Below are positions 1 through 9,001 of a stretch of DNA of 64,000 bases, piece after piece. The position numbers were made by a program, and so were the translations under genes. The stretch's first letter is position 1. Each line of letters begins with the position of its first letter. This DNA is from Eubacteriales bacterium. GTDB taxonomy: Bacteria > Bacillota > Clostridia > Lachnospirales > Lachnospiraceae. Location: NCBI GenBank assembly GCA_030524545.1, contig JAUNGM010000022.1:1-64000 (forward strand). Direction: 5' to 3'. Below the pieces are notes generated by a model. That model ran no database searches and was not told the DNA's origin. It was given only the letters and a program-made list of their open reading frames with translations.

Positions 1-201
1 CCTATTTATACGGTGTTCAGAGCTTTTTTTACTCAATCTCTAGCAAAAGTCAAGAGAAATAACCCTTTTCTTCATACCAAAATCTTCCTCCTGTTTGTTG
101 TTTTTTCATACAGTACTGTTTTTTTGTAAGTGTATTATAACAATCTGCCGCGGCCGCAAAAATATAAAAAATCTAAGATTTATGTTTCTTTTCTTGGAAT
201 T
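1..201 (-). other. intergenic edge with promoter-like signals
   Basis: No convincing gene. On the minus strand there is a TATAAT box (134-139), a 10-bp palindrome ACAGTACTGT (about 111-120) just downstream, a strong AGGAGG, and then a tiny ORF at 75-40 encoding MKKRVISLDFC. This looks like a promoter with an operator feeding leftward transcription out of the window. The 11-residue ORF could be a leader peptide or chance. I cannot decide without the sequence to the left. Confidence 0.35.
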
Positions 202-250
202 AAAAAAGCTGCTATCTCACCCGGAATACATCCGGAAGAGATAACAGCTT
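202..250 (-). terminator. rho-independent terminator after pduO
   Basis: On the minus strand a long near-perfect stem (AAGCTGTTATCTC paired with GAGATAGCAGCTT, with a CCGG inner stem) is followed by TTTTTT. It lies directly after the pduO stop and marks the 3' end of the whole microcompartment gene cluster. Confidence 0.9.
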
Positions 251-268
251 ACTTTCATTAAATACAAA

Positions 269-1351
269 TCACAGCACTTCATGTAAGACCGACAGTCCAT
301 ATTCCGCCAGACTGTGGTCTTCTTCACCTGTGCCGCCGCTGACGCCAAGGCCTCCGATGATGGTATCGCCTACCTTGATCGGGACACCGCCGCCGAAGAT
401 GACGATCTTGCCGCCGTCCATCTTATCCACACCGTAGAAGGTGCCGCCCGGCTGTGCAAGCCCGGCAAGTTCCATGGTGGACATCTTCACTGCGACAGAG
501 GTGTATGCCTTTTTTACGGCCACATCAAAACTTACAAGAAAAGCACCGTCCATCACATGTACTGCAATGGGGTTTCCGTCCGGCCCGCAGACAGCGATCA
601 CTGCCTTCTTACCGCGGCGGTTTGCTTCCTCTTCGATCCTCTCGATCAGACGTTTGGCACTGTCCAGAGTGATTCTTCCCTGGATTCCCATACGTTTCAG
701 TATTTCCTGAATCACAGCTTCTTCACTTACTGTATGATTCTCATGATTTTCCATACCGGCAACCTTTCCTGATTCTGCGGTTACAGAAGTCTTCTGCACT
801 GCCTTATTTTCTTCGGACACTGCCGCTTCCTTCCCATGACCCTTACCTTCATTCAGTGCATCCGTATATCTTGCCAGCACATAGAGATAATCTGCCAGGC
901 GGTTCATATATTTCTTCGTTCCGGTATCCGCGCCGAACTTCACACTGACAAGCGCCAGTGCCCGTTCTGCCCTTCTTGCCACCGTGCGGGCCACATCGAT
1001 CTCCGCAGACAGGCGGCAGGCACCCGGAAGGATAAATTTCTTCGGACGCTCAAACAGCCCTTCCATCCGGTCGATCTCTTCTTCCAGAACCGCTGTCTTA
1101 TCGTCACTGATCTTATACTCTCTGTTATAAGGGTCTGCCACTCCAGCCATCACCGTGATCAGCGTTGCCTGTATTTTTTCCAGAATGCGGATCACATCCG
1201 GATCATCCAGCATGGTCTTCACCAGCCCCAGATGACTTGTCAGCTCATCTATGGTTCCCACAAGCTGAATGCGGTCATCCGACTTGGAAACGTTTTTTGT
1301 ACGGATCAGATCTGTAGTCCCTTTATCTCCGTTTTTTGTATAAATGTTCAT
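269..1351 (-). CDS. pduO: ATP:cob(I)alamin adenosyltransferase PduO, two-domain
   Basis: Makes adenosylcobalamin from ATP and cob(I)alamin, the cofactor of the diol dehydratase encoded upstream. Residues 1 to about 165 form the PduO-type catalytic domain: the N-terminal TKNGDKGTTDL loop binds ATP and VARTVARRAERAL is the conserved Arg-rich helix. A charged linker (about 170-205) joins it to a GlcG/HbpS-type domain (about 210-360) with the typical GGxPI...IGGLGVSGG segment, which binds haem in PduO of other bacteria. The 360-residue length fits full-length PduO. The ATG overlaps the pduH stop by 4 nt, so the two are translationally coupled. It is the last gene before a strong terminator. Confidence 0.95.
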   Translation of the reverse strand: MNIYTKNGDKGTTDLIRTKNVSKSDDRIQLVGTIDELTSHLGLVKTMLDDPDVIRILEKIQATLITVMAGVADPYNREYKISDDKTAVLEEEIDRMEGLFERPKKFILPGACRLSAEIDVARTVARRAERALALVSVKFGADTGTKKYMNRLADYLYVLARYTDALNEGKGHGKEAAVSEENKAVQKTSVTAESGKVAGMENHENHTVSEEAVIQEILKRMGIQGRITLDSAKRLIERIEEEANRRGKKAVIAVCGPDGNPIAVHVMDGAFLVSFDVAVKKAYTSVAVKMSTMELAGLAQPGGTFYGVDKMDGGKIVIFGGGVPIKVGDTIIGGLGVSGGTGEEDHSLAEYGLSVLHEVL

Positions 1352-1704
1352 AACGGCATCCCCCGTAAACCGTAAATTGTCTTAAACGGCATCTTCTTGA
1401 TCGCTCTTGCGCTGTTTGCCCCAAGGTTTCTGCACTGCCAGAAAGCAGGAGCATTCAGCTCAAACACATTCCGGCCTTTGGGAAGGCGCTGCATCTGCAT
1501 GGCAAGACGGTTTCCAAGCATCCCGATCCCGGAGCCCAGCATGGATTCATTCGCCGCCTCATAGGCCAGCGTATCCAAATCCCCTTCATGATCCTGCACC
1601 TGAAAAAGAACGCCTTCTTCCTCTATCCCGGCACAGACCTCCCGAAGCAGATCCTCGTCCGCCCCGCAGCAGTAAATAATGATCGTCGGCTTATTCACAA
1701 CCAT
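1348..1704 (-). CDS. pduH: diol dehydratase reactivase small subunit
   Basis: Small subunit of the ATP-dependent chaperone that removes damaged cobalamin from inactivated diol dehydratase. The protein has 118 residues, the family length, with PTIIIYC near the start and a GSGIGMLGNRLAMQ segment typical of PduH/DdrB, which shares its fold with the dehydratase medium subunit. It starts after GGAGG and is coupled to pduO by a 4-nt overlap. The partner large subunit is immediately upstream. Confidence 0.92.
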   Translation of the reverse strand: MVVNKPTIIIYCCGADEDLLREVCAGIEEEGVLFQVQDHEGDLDTLAYEAANESMLGSGIGMLGNRLAMQMQRLPKGRNVFELNAPAFWQCRNLGANSARAIKKMPFKTIYGLRGMPL

Positions 1705-1735
1705 AACAAATCCCTCCGAATCGCCAGAATCGCCT

Positions 1736-3559
1736 TTAACGGCTGTTACTCAGATATGACAGCAGCAAGCCTGTCGCCACCGCATTCCTGGGTCCTTCCA
1801 CACCGCGGATATTTCCTCTTCCGCAGACGATCCTGTATTCTGACAGCGCTTCCATCAGCATTTCCGGAATCTCAAAGTCCTCCGCAGATCCGCCTACCAG
1901 AACCACATTCGGAATCTTCCGCAGGTCATGTCCCGGCGCTACGGTCTTCAGGGCCCGAATCGCATTTCTTACGAATACTTTGCGTTTCGCCTCCCTGCGT
2001 ACCTCCAGGATCTTTTCCATCGGAATGTCCTCTTCCACCTTCAGCATCTCTCCGGGAGCCAGAAGCACCACATGTCCGTAATACCTGGGATCAATGGATT
2101 CTTCAAAGAACTGCATTGCCCCGTTTTCCAGACGCATATGGAACAGGCTCTCCACCTTGCCCATGGGGTACTTCTTGATCTGCTCCGCCGTCGTCCGACT
2201 ATGGAGCCCAAGCTCTGTCTGGATCAGCATGGATACCAGCTCGCCCGCTCCGGCCTGGTGAGTCGTCCTCACGCTTCCGTCCGTTTCAAGCACAGCGGCA
2301 TCCGTTGAACCGCCGCCCATGTCCAGAATCGCCAGGGGCAGCTTCGTTCCCGGTGTGGTCATTGCTCCGAGAGAAGCCATTACAGCCTCTACTCCGGCAA
2401 CCACAGCCTTGATATGAAGCTCCTGCTCCAGTCTTTCTGCGATCTTCTGCATGGGCAGATGCTGGGTCTTCACCATTGCGGCAATTCCCACAGCCTTCTC
2501 CATACACGTTTCACCTGCCAGGGATCCGGAAATCTCCACAGGCGCCAGCGTATCCACGGCCAGGATATCCGTGATCCGGATCTCACTGTCATGCTCGTGT
2601 TCCTTTGCCACATCTGCCATACTGGTTTTGATCCTGCGCAGCATATTTCCCACGTTGGTATCCTGCTGCCCGTCAATGTCGCGGATTTCCCCGGCAGTTC
2701 CCAGGGCTTTCATGATCTCATCCGCTCCGGCATCAATATTGATCCTGACTTCCCGCTCTCCGTGAAAAACAACCTCACCTGCGGGAAGAACGTTTTCTCT
2801 GATATTTCCATGAGGGGTACGGATCACGACTGCGCTCCGTTTCCCTATAAGGCTCTTTGCAATGGGAGTCACGGATTTCGTTTCCTCCGCATTTAAGCCT
2901 AAAAGCGTCGCAATCCCATAGGGATTGGAAAGCATCCGGATACTGGTTCCCGGCAGCGCCACCTCAATGGCTGCCATCTTCCCTTCCGGCACTTTGCTGA
3001 TATGACGCACTTCATCCACAATGGGCATCTTCCTGCTCAGGCGGTTTTCCACAAGAAGGGCTTCATCCGCCTGAAGGATCAGTCCCCGGACATCCAGTTC
3101 CGGGATGTGCTGGTTCAGCCTTGCCGCCACTTCCTCATAGGAAAACTTGCTTGCCGCTGCCACTATATACGGCACGCCCGGTTTTCCCTTCCAGATATTT
3201 TCCAGAAAAAGCAGCTCTCCGACAGCCTCTCCTGCACCGGCCGGTGTCGACGGGTTATGCCCGATCATGGAAGATTCCGTGATAATGGTTTCCGTAATGG
3301 TCTCCATGGCCGTATCGCCGATGACAGGGGCTGCCTCGTTTAAGCGCACCAGATCAAGAGCACTCAGGGGCTGGCGGATCTTATCCATTGCTTCCTCAAG
3401 TGCAGCCTTGATTCCCAGAACATTAGGAAGAGTTCCTTTCGTCCCGGTAGTCATACGGGAAGCGCTGGAGAGAAAACGGAAGCTTCCGTCCTCCCCCACT
3501 GCGCCGACACATACTTCAGTTGTGGAATTTCCTATATCAACACCTGCAATCAGTTTCAA
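1736..3559 (-). CDS. pduG: diol dehydratase reactivase large subunit
   Basis: ATPase subunit of the diol dehydratase reactivating factor. Hallmarks are the N-terminal IAGVDIGNSTTEV phosphate-binding loop of the actin/Hsp70-like ATPase fold, LAILDMGGGSTDAA as the second nucleotide loop, and a C-terminal VVLVGGSAEDFEIP. I chose the TTG codon at 3559 (Leu-Lys-Leu-Ile-Ala-Gly) because GGGGAA lies 6 nt upstream and the TTGA overlaps the pduE stop. A longer reading frame exists upstream but lies inside pduE. About 607 residues, normal for PduG. Confidence 0.94.
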   Translation of the reverse strand: MKLIAGVDIGNSTTEVCVGAVGEDGSFRFLSSASRMTTGTKGTLPNVLGIKAALEEAMDKIRQPLSALDLVRLNEAAPVIGDTAMETITETIITESSMIGHNPSTPAGAGEAVGELLFLENIWKGKPGVPYIVAAASKFSYEEVAARLNQHIPELDVRGLILQADEALLVENRLSRKMPIVDEVRHISKVPEGKMAAIEVALPGTSIRMLSNPYGIATLLGLNAEETKSVTPIAKSLIGKRSAVVIRTPHGNIRENVLPAGEVVFHGEREVRINIDAGADEIMKALGTAGEIRDIDGQQDTNVGNMLRRIKTSMADVAKEHEHDSEIRITDILAVDTLAPVEISGSLAGETCMEKAVGIAAMVKTQHLPMQKIAERLEQELHIKAVVAGVEAVMASLGAMTTPGTKLPLAILDMGGGSTDAAVLETDGSVRTTHQAGAGELVSMLIQTELGLHSRTTAEQIKKYPMGKVESLFHMRLENGAMQFFEESIDPRYYGHVVLLAPGEMLKVEEDIPMEKILEVRREAKRKVFVRNAIRALKTVAPGHDLRKIPNVVLVGGSAEDFEIPEMLMEALSEYRIVCGRGNIRGVEGPRNAVATGLLLSYLSNSR

Positions 3560-3951
3560 AGAAGAATTCCCCTTTTTTCGTAAATTTCCGCAGCTTCCAG
3601 CACCAGTTTGGCACAATGAGGCGCCTGATATTTCTCAAGCAGCTCTTTTGCCATCAGAACCAGTTCATTTTTGGTAGAACGGTTTGGGCGAAGCTTGTTG
3701 TACATGTTCAAAATCACATCATCCGGAACATTGGAAAGCTCGGCAGCCCTCTCAAAATTCGCTTCCATCTGGGGATTGTCTGCAGAAGCTGCCACCTGTC
3801 CCTGCCTCTTAAGCATTTCCGGCGAAATCTTAATATCTTCCGCAGTCACGCTGCCGCGCTTTACCTCATCAAGAGTGATCTGGGAAAGCTTTTTCCCTGT
3901 TTTGGAGGTAATGGTGTCGGCTTCGTACTGCCCTAAAGGATACTTACTCAT
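3556..3951 (-). CDS. pduE: B12-dependent propanediol dehydratase small subunit
   Basis: Small (gamma) subunit of adenosylcobalamin-dependent diol dehydratase. About 131 residues with the YPLGxYxAD start and the GKKLSQITLDEV region typical of PduE, then an acidic helical middle and a C-terminal LVLEAAEIYEKRG. The ATG at 3951 is preceded by GGGAGG and overlaps the pduD stop by 4 nt. Gene order pduC-D-E-G-H-O is the classical arrangement. Confidence 0.94.
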   Translation of the reverse strand: MSKYPLGQYEADTITSKTGKKLSQITLDEVKRGSVTAEDIKISPEMLKRQGQVAASADNPQMEANFERAAELSNVPDDVILNMYNKLRPNRSTKNELVLMAKELLEKYQAPHCAKLVLEAAEIYEKRGILL

Positions 3952-4631
3952 CTTGCGCCCTCCCATACAATCATGCCTTTTTCCGGATCAAGCTGCTCTG
4001 TTTCGATGATGTGCATCAGGGCGGCCTTTACCTGGAATTTCGCACGCACCATAGGGTCGTTGGTGCACTCGATCGGAGTCACCTTTTCCCCTTTGACATA
4101 TTTTGCTGCGTTTCTGCCGATCTTACGGTAGGTCTCAAGATTCATCAAAGGTGCCTGGGGGAAAAGCTCCAGATTCGTCAGAGGATAGAGATCCTTCTGA
4201 TGAATGACGGTGGTTCCCTTGGACTGGATTCCGATTCCGATTCCGGAGCCGGAAAGCTTGGCTGCCTGGAGGGCCATAAAGCCTACATCCGAGGTATCCA
4301 GCACTTTTACCACACGGGAAACCATGCCTTCTTCTTCGATTCCTGCTTTCACATTGCGCAGCACCTCATCCAGCGGAATCCCGCCGATGGTCTTGGTGAT
4401 CTCCGTCTGGAAAGCAGCCCCTACACCAATGACAACTTCCTTGGGGTCTGTCCCCTGTTTTGCCCTTACCGCACCTTCATAGGAACGCTTCGGGCGCATT
4501 CTTGTCTTCCCTGCAAGGCTCTGGGTACCGGAGCTTTTGGGAGACTCATCCGGGAGCTTCGCACCATTTCGCTGCAACTGCTCCACGACCGCTTTGGTTA
4601 TGGCTTGTATCAGTTGTTCATTCACTTCCAT
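3948..4631 (-). CDS. pduD: B12-dependent propanediol dehydratase medium subunit, with encapsulation peptide
   Basis: Medium (beta) subunit of diol dehydratase, which forms the cobalamin face with PduC. Residues 1-20 (MEVNEQLIQAITKAVVEQLQ) form an amphipathic helix followed by a polar linker, the standard N-terminal targeting helix that directs PduD into microcompartments. The body contains VIGVGAAF and GSGIGIGIQSKGT, matching the cobalamin-binding fold of this family. The helix is direct sequence evidence that the B12 enzyme is meant to enter the same shell as the glycyl-radical system. RBS TAGGAGG. Lies 11 nt after pduC. Confidence 0.95.
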   Translation of the reverse strand: MEVNEQLIQAITKAVVEQLQRNGAKLPDESPKSSGTQSLAGKTRMRPKRSYEGAVRAKQGTDPKEVVIGVGAAFQTEITKTIGGIPLDEVLRNVKAGIEEEGMVSRVVKVLDTSDVGFMALQAAKLSGSGIGIGIQSKGTTVIHQKDLYPLTNLELFPQAPLMNLETYRKIGRNAAKYVKGEKVTPIECTNDPMVRAKFQVKAALMHIIETEQLDPEKGMIVWEGAR

Positions 4632-4642
4632 GGCACAGCCTC

Positions 4643-6307
4643 CTAAAATTCATTTACATCAATTCTGTGAGGAATCGCTTTGATCTCCTCCCAGCGTTTT
4701 CCGTCAACACGATAGCCGGTTCCCGGTCCCATATAGTCGTTTGGAGTATTCACGCCGGACATAACCTGGAAGTTCTCATCCAGGATGGCTGCGGTGTGCA
4801 TATAGTCTCCGATGACTCTCTGCTTCAGCATGTTCAGGATATTTCCTGCCAGCTTTTCAAAACCGCTTTCAGCCAGTGCCTTTACCACATCGATTCCCGT
4901 AATGCCGCGTTTCAGCATATCATCCGCAGCCATCAGGTCGGAAGCTACGTCTCGCTTCAGCGTATCCTTGCTTCCGTGTGCATAGGTCACAGCCTCTACC
5001 TGCTCATCGGTCACTTCTGTCAGGCCGAGATATTTGAAGACAGCCTGAACAGCTTTGCCTGCTTCACGGCGGACACGGATCACATCTTCCTCCGTTACCG
5101 GACGCAGACCGCCGTCCACCTGCATATCTCTCTGCATGACATTATAATCGTCAAAATCTTCCGCATCAAAATTGGAGCCTGCGAACATGTTGTCATAGTT
5201 CGGCTCTGCCGCATAACCGGAGAAGATGAAATCCGTACCCGGCATAAACTGCAGCATGGTTCTGGCAGTTCTTCTCATATCGGAATTGGAGAAGCTCTGG
5301 TCATTGGAAGATGCACATTCCAGTCCCAGAAGAGCTGCCACCAGGTTCTCTCCGATCACCTCACGGATACCTGCCGGAACGCCGGCGGCAACACCGATAC
5401 AGCTTACGGATCCATTCTGGATTCCCTGGCTTCCTGCACCCTTTGTCACATATAAGCATCTGCATTCCAGATACAGCATGGATTTGCGTTCACTGGAGCC
5501 CATCAGGACTTCGGAACCGGAACCGGAGGTAAAACGTACCTTCAGGCCGCGGGATGCATAGGCGGAATTCAAAAATGCTTTGGAATACGGTGTATCGTCA
5601 CCGTCAATAAAAACTTTTTCCGTACCATAAACAGAAAGTGTCTCTGCATAGGTAGTCAGTCCGCGGATTCCAAGCTCCAGCTCGGTAGCTTCCTCTGCGG
5701 AACACTGTGTCAGGACACCCGGACGGCCTACCTGGGAGCCGATCAGCAGCGCCATGGCACTGAACGGTGCATATCTGGCAACACCCATGGTGGTTTCTTC
5801 TTCACTGAACCCGCGAAGCGCTCCCTCTGCTGCGTCAGCCGCGATCTGCACGGGGTCGTCCTTCAGGTTGGTGATGTGCGCCTGATTGCCCGGCACCTTT
5901 CTGGCACGCATCTTCTGCATGCCCATCATCATTTCCACTACATTTAAGTAGTTGATGACCTCCACCATCTTGGCAGGAGTGATACCGGATACGATTTCCA
6001 GGATTTCTTTACGGGAGGTCTGGATGTCCACGATCTTCCGTGCAATTTCCAGAGAGGGAATTGCCATAGAGCGTTCTGCACGATCAATGCGGATGGCATA
6101 ATCTGCAATAAACTGATCCAGGAAATCAAAATCGGCCCGTTTCTTCCCATCCAGTTCTGTTATGATTCCATTTTCTATTACTATAGACGGCTTTGGATCG
6201 TAGGGGCTTTTCATGGCAATAAAGCCCATCTCCGGCCATTCGTCAATAAATCCGTCTTTATTGACAGCCCGCCGGTCCAATGCCTCGATTCGTTTGGATC
6301 TTTTCAT
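4643..6307 (-). CDS. pduC: B12-dependent propanediol dehydratase large subunit
   Basis: Large (alpha) catalytic TIM-barrel subunit of adenosylcobalamin-dependent diol dehydratase (1,2-propanediol to propionaldehyde). Family features include the MKRSKRIEALDRRAVNKDGF start, PSIVIENGIITELDG, VGRPGVLTQCSAEEATELE, SGSGSEVLMG, CAS(S)NDQSFSNSDMRRTAR and NTPNDYMGPGTGY. With the start at 6307 the protein has 554 residues, as expected. A longer in-frame extension to 6376 is rejected because it would translate a hairpin. First gene of the B12-dependent half-operon. Confidence 0.96.
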   Translation of the reverse strand: MKRSKRIEALDRRAVNKDGFIDEWPEMGFIAMKSPYDPKPSIVIENGIITELDGKKRADFDFLDQFIADYAIRIDRAERSMAIPSLEIARKIVDIQTSRKEILEIVSGITPAKMVEVINYLNVVEMMMGMQKMRARKVPGNQAHITNLKDDPVQIAADAAEGALRGFSEEETTMGVARYAPFSAMALLIGSQVGRPGVLTQCSAEEATELELGIRGLTTYAETLSVYGTEKVFIDGDDTPYSKAFLNSAYASRGLKVRFTSGSGSEVLMGSSERKSMLYLECRCLYVTKGAGSQGIQNGSVSCIGVAAGVPAGIREVIGENLVAALLGLECASSNDQSFSNSDMRRTARTMLQFMPGTDFIFSGYAAEPNYDNMFAGSNFDAEDFDDYNVMQRDMQVDGGLRPVTEEDVIRVRREAGKAVQAVFKYLGLTEVTDEQVEAVTYAHGSKDTLKRDVASDLMAADDMLKRGITGIDVVKALAESGFEKLAGNILNMLKQRVIGDYMHTAAILDENFQVMSGVNTPNDYMGPGTGYRVDGKRWEEIKAIPHRIDVNEF

Positions 6308-6334
6308 ATTGTCTACCTTTATATCCTCTTTTTC

Positions 6335-6373
6335 AAAAAAGGCCCGGCAAAACGGTGATGCCAAGCCTTTTTT
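6335..6373 (-). terminator. terminator-like hairpin between the alcohol dehydrogenase gene and pduC
   Basis: Symmetric hairpin AAAAAAGGC-TT-GGC ... GCC-GG-GCCTTTTTT in the 69-nt gap between the iron alcohol dehydrogenase stop and pduC. On the minus strand it ends in six T residues, so it could terminate or attenuate transcription before the B12-dependent genes. The flanking A and T tracts make it potentially bidirectional. Confidence 0.65.
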
Positions 6374-6376
6374 CAT

Positions 6377-7528
6377 TTAGAATGACCAAAGTTTGGTATA
6401 TATCTTAACGATATCTTCCTTGGTAGGAACTCTCGGATTATTTGCCGTGCAGGTATCCGCAAGTGCAGCTTCCGCCATCTTATCAACAGCGGCAAAATAT
6501 GCATCCGGGGTAATCGTTCCGATTTCCTGTATGGTCAGCGGAATATTCATTTCTTTCTGCATAAACTGGATCCAGTTTACCAGGGAGCGTACGCTCATAA
6601 CTTTGTTGTAATTGCTCAATCCAAGGATATGGGCAATATTTGCATAGCGCTTCACAGCAGGCAGATATTCCTTCTGGCTTCTGCTGTGCTTGTTGATGTT
6701 CGCATTATATTCCACAATGTGCGGAAGCAGCATTGCATTTGCCCTTCCGTGAGGAATATGGAACACAGCACCAAGCTGATGAGCCATACTGTGTGTGATT
6801 CCGAGACCTGCCGTATTAAAGGAAAGTCCGGCAAGACAGGAAGCCACATGCATTTTCTGGCGGGCATGCATATCGCTGCCGTCCAGATACGCACGAAGCA
6901 GGAATACACCGCAGATTTCGATGGATTTCTCTGCAAGTGCGGACGAAAATTCATTATGCTCCGTACTCACATAGGATTCCAGGGCATGGGTAAATACATC
7001 CATACCGGTATCTGCTGTGATCGCCGGCGGTACACTCTTTACCAGCTCCGCGTCCAGGATGGCTTCATCTGCCGTCAGGCTGTCAGATACAAGCGGATAT
7101 TTCACCTTTGCATCCGTATCATTGACAACGGCAAAGGAAGTCACTTCCGATCCTGTTCCGCTGGTAGTAGGAATCGCAATCAGTCCTACCGCACCGTAAT
7201 TATTGATTTTTAAAGCAAACTCACGGATGGCTTTGGATGAGTCAATGGCAGAACCGCCTCCGACTGCTACAATGGCCTCCGGCTGAAACTGAAGGAATTT
7301 TTTTACACCTTCCGCAATTTTTCCTACCGGTGCATCCGGTACTACGTCCTGGAAAATATCGTATTCGATTCCGCCCTTTTCCAACGGCGCAGTGATCAGG
7401 TCAATCATCTTGCTCTGTACAACAAAAGGGTCTGTAATGATCAGAACTCTTTTGTAAGGAAGAACACGAAGCCTGTCAAGGGAGTTCTCCCCAAAATGAA
7501 TGACTGTTTTCATTTCAAAGGTTTTCAT
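6377..7528 (-). CDS. iron-containing alcohol dehydrogenase (PduQ-like)
   Basis: Group III Fe-dependent alcohol dehydrogenase, probably reducing propionaldehyde to 1-propanol to regenerate NAD+ in the microcompartment. GGGSAIDSSKAI is the nucleotide-binding loop; the His metal ligands lie in GMDVFTHALE, THSMAHQLGAVFHIPHGRANA and the following helix. 383 residues, family-typical, with no obvious targeting helix. RBS AAAGGAGC. Lies between the DeoR regulator and pduC and is followed by a hairpin, so it may be the last gene of the upstream transcript. It could serve other short alcohols. Confidence 0.88.
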   Translation of the reverse strand: MKTFEMKTVIHFGENSLDRLRVLPYKRVLIITDPFVVQSKMIDLITAPLEKGGIEYDIFQDVVPDAPVGKIAEGVKKFLQFQPEAIVAVGGGSAIDSSKAIREFALKINNYGAVGLIAIPTTSGTGSEVTSFAVVNDTDAKVKYPLVSDSLTADEAILDAELVKSVPPAITADTGMDVFTHALESYVSTEHNEFSSALAEKSIEICGVFLLRAYLDGSDMHARQKMHVASCLAGLSFNTAGLGITHSMAHQLGAVFHIPHGRANAMLLPHIVEYNANINKHSRSQKEYLPAVKRYANIAHILGLSNYNKVMSVRSLVNWIQFMQKEMNIPLTIQEIGTITPDAYFAAVDKMAEAALADTCTANNPRVPTKEDIVKIYTKLWSF

Positions 7529-7582
7529 ATCAGATGCTCCTTTTCCAATGGATGCCGCAGATTTGTCTGTCCTATCCTCTGC

Positions 7583-8353
7583 TTATGCTTCTGCAGGATA
7601 TTGACATTCAATATCCAGATCCTCAAAATGGTGGAGCCATTTATCAGATGGTTTTTTATCGGTTACGACGACATCCACATCCCGCAGTTTTCCTGCAACG
7701 GAAAATGCGGTCTGGTCAAATTTTGTACTGTCGATTACCAGGATCTTTTTGCGTCCGGAAGCCATCATGGCTTTTTTGGTAGATCCGAACGGCTCCTGGG
7801 ATTCCATAATTCCCCAGTTGTGATCCAGGGCTTTGCAGGAAAAGATTACCTTATCCACATAGTAAGACCGGATCGCCTCTTCTGTCTTGGAGCCAAGAAA
7901 AGCAAGATAGCCTTCCTTCATAACGCCTCCGGTGGAAATGATATTCCATCCGGATACATCAGACAGCTCTAAAAGGATCTCCATAGAATTGGTGATCACC
8001 GTAAGGCGTTCCCTGTCTTTCAATGCTTTCGCCACAAAAACTGCGGTGGTACTGGCGTCCAGAAAAATATGGTCGCCGTCCTGCACCAGGGAGGCGGTGA
8101 TTTCCGCCATTTTCTGCTTGCCTGCCACATTCTGGTTTTTACGGATGTTAAAGGGCAAATCGATACTTACATCCTCGTTGATCACCGCACCGCCGTAGCT
8201 CTTGGTTGCAAGTCCTTCTTTTTCCAGCTTGTCCAGATCCCGGCGGATCGTTTCCTCCGATACATCGAACATCTGGCTCAGTTCACTGACCACAACACGC
8301 TTTTCGGTCTGCAGCTTCTCGAGGATCAAATTACGTCTCTCTAATGCCAGCAT
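7583..8353 (-). CDS. DeoR-family transcriptional regulator
   Basis: Sugar-phosphate-responsive repressor. N-terminal winged helix-turn-helix with the family signature (RRNLILEKLQ...VSELSQMFDVSEETIRRDLDKLE, residues about 6-45), then a DeoR C-terminal sensor with DGDHIFLDASTTA and the ATTxxFDQTAF-like end. 256 residues. It sits inside the microcompartment cluster, and DeoR proteins commonly control fucose/rhamnose genes. The A-rich direct repeats upstream of the two cluster promoters (about 20913-20945 and 16540-16600) are plausible operators. The effector is unknown; a phosphorylated deoxyketose would fit the aldolase in the cluster. Confidence 0.88.
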   Translation of the reverse strand: MLALERRNLILEKLQTEKRVVVSELSQMFDVSEETIRRDLDKLEKEGLATKSYGGAVINEDVSIDLPFNIRKNQNVAGKQKMAEITASLVQDGDHIFLDASTTAVFVAKALKDRERLTVITNSMEILLELSDVSGWNIISTGGVMKEGYLAFLGSKTEEAIRSYYVDKVIFSCKALDHNWGIMESQEPFGSTKKAMMASGRKKILVIDSTKFDQTAFSVAGKLRDVDVVVTDKKPSDKWLHHFEDLDIECQYPAEA

Positions 8354-8436
8354 TTGTTTTGCCCTCCTTTGCTAAGGATGGTAATTTACGATCGACTTTC
8401 ATTTACAGTGATGTCTGCATCAGCAGGCATCTCCTT

Positions 8437-8985
8437 TTACAAAATGGAATCTATCATACGCCTGTCAGGATGGGCAATGACGGAAGAATCCAGATACATG
8501 CCCTTCTCCGCAACAAGCTCTTTGGCTCTCTCAATGGAAGCCTCTACTGCGGAAACCTCGCCTGTAATAAGCATGTAGGATTTGCCGCACATACCTTTGG
8601 CAATTCGAAGCTCGATCAGATCTACGATAGCCGTCTTCGCTGCCTGGTCTGCTGCTTCAATGATCGAAGCCGCATCATAGGTTTCCAGAATTCCCAGTGC
8701 GCTGATCTCTTCTACGGCTGTTGTTCCGTAGATGGCCGGGAAGATAGAGTCATGCGGATTGCCCAGCACAAAGCTGTCAATACACTTGTCTTCATAAGTT
8801 GTAACCGCTGCATCAACGGCTGCTTTTACCGCACTTAAATCACCGGTGATAATTGCAATATATTTGCCCGGACATACGGTCTGCGCTTCCACGATCTCCA
8901 CATCAGATGTCTTAACCATGGCATCTGCTGCTGTGATACCTGTGGCTGTGGTTTTAAATTCAATCATTCCGATTGCTTTACTCAT
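8437..8985 (-). CDS. pduT: trimeric shell protein with two BMC domains, PduT-like Fe-S type
   Basis: Tandem BMC-domain shell protein (domain 1 about residues 1-90, domain 2 about 95-182) forming a pseudohexameric trimer. The pore segment AQTVCPGKY carries a cysteine at the position where Salmonella PduT (TICPGKF) holds a [4Fe-4S] cluster on the three-fold axis, so electron transfer across the shell is likely. It is directly downstream of the PduS flavoprotein/Fe-S gene, its known partner. Start at 8985 (MSKAIGMIEF) is preferred over an upstream ATG because domain homology begins here. It is the only BMC-T gene in the locus; a PduB-type trimer is absent. Confidence 0.92.
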   Translation of the reverse strand: MSKAIGMIEFKTTATGITAADAMVKTSDVEIVEAQTVCPGKYIAIITGDLSAVKAAVDAAVTTYEDKCIDSFVLGNPHDSIFPAIYGTTAVEEISALGILETYDAASIIEAADQAAKTAIVDLIELRIAKGMCGKSYMLITGEVSAVEASIERAKELVAEKGMYLDSSVIAHPDRRMIDSIL

Positions 8986-9001
8986 GTTCTGCACGTCCTT
9001 T

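Noticed and set aside
6308-6376. PduC extension of 23 residues upstream of 6307
   Set aside because: It would translate the terminator-like hairpin; homology starts at MKRSKRIEALD.
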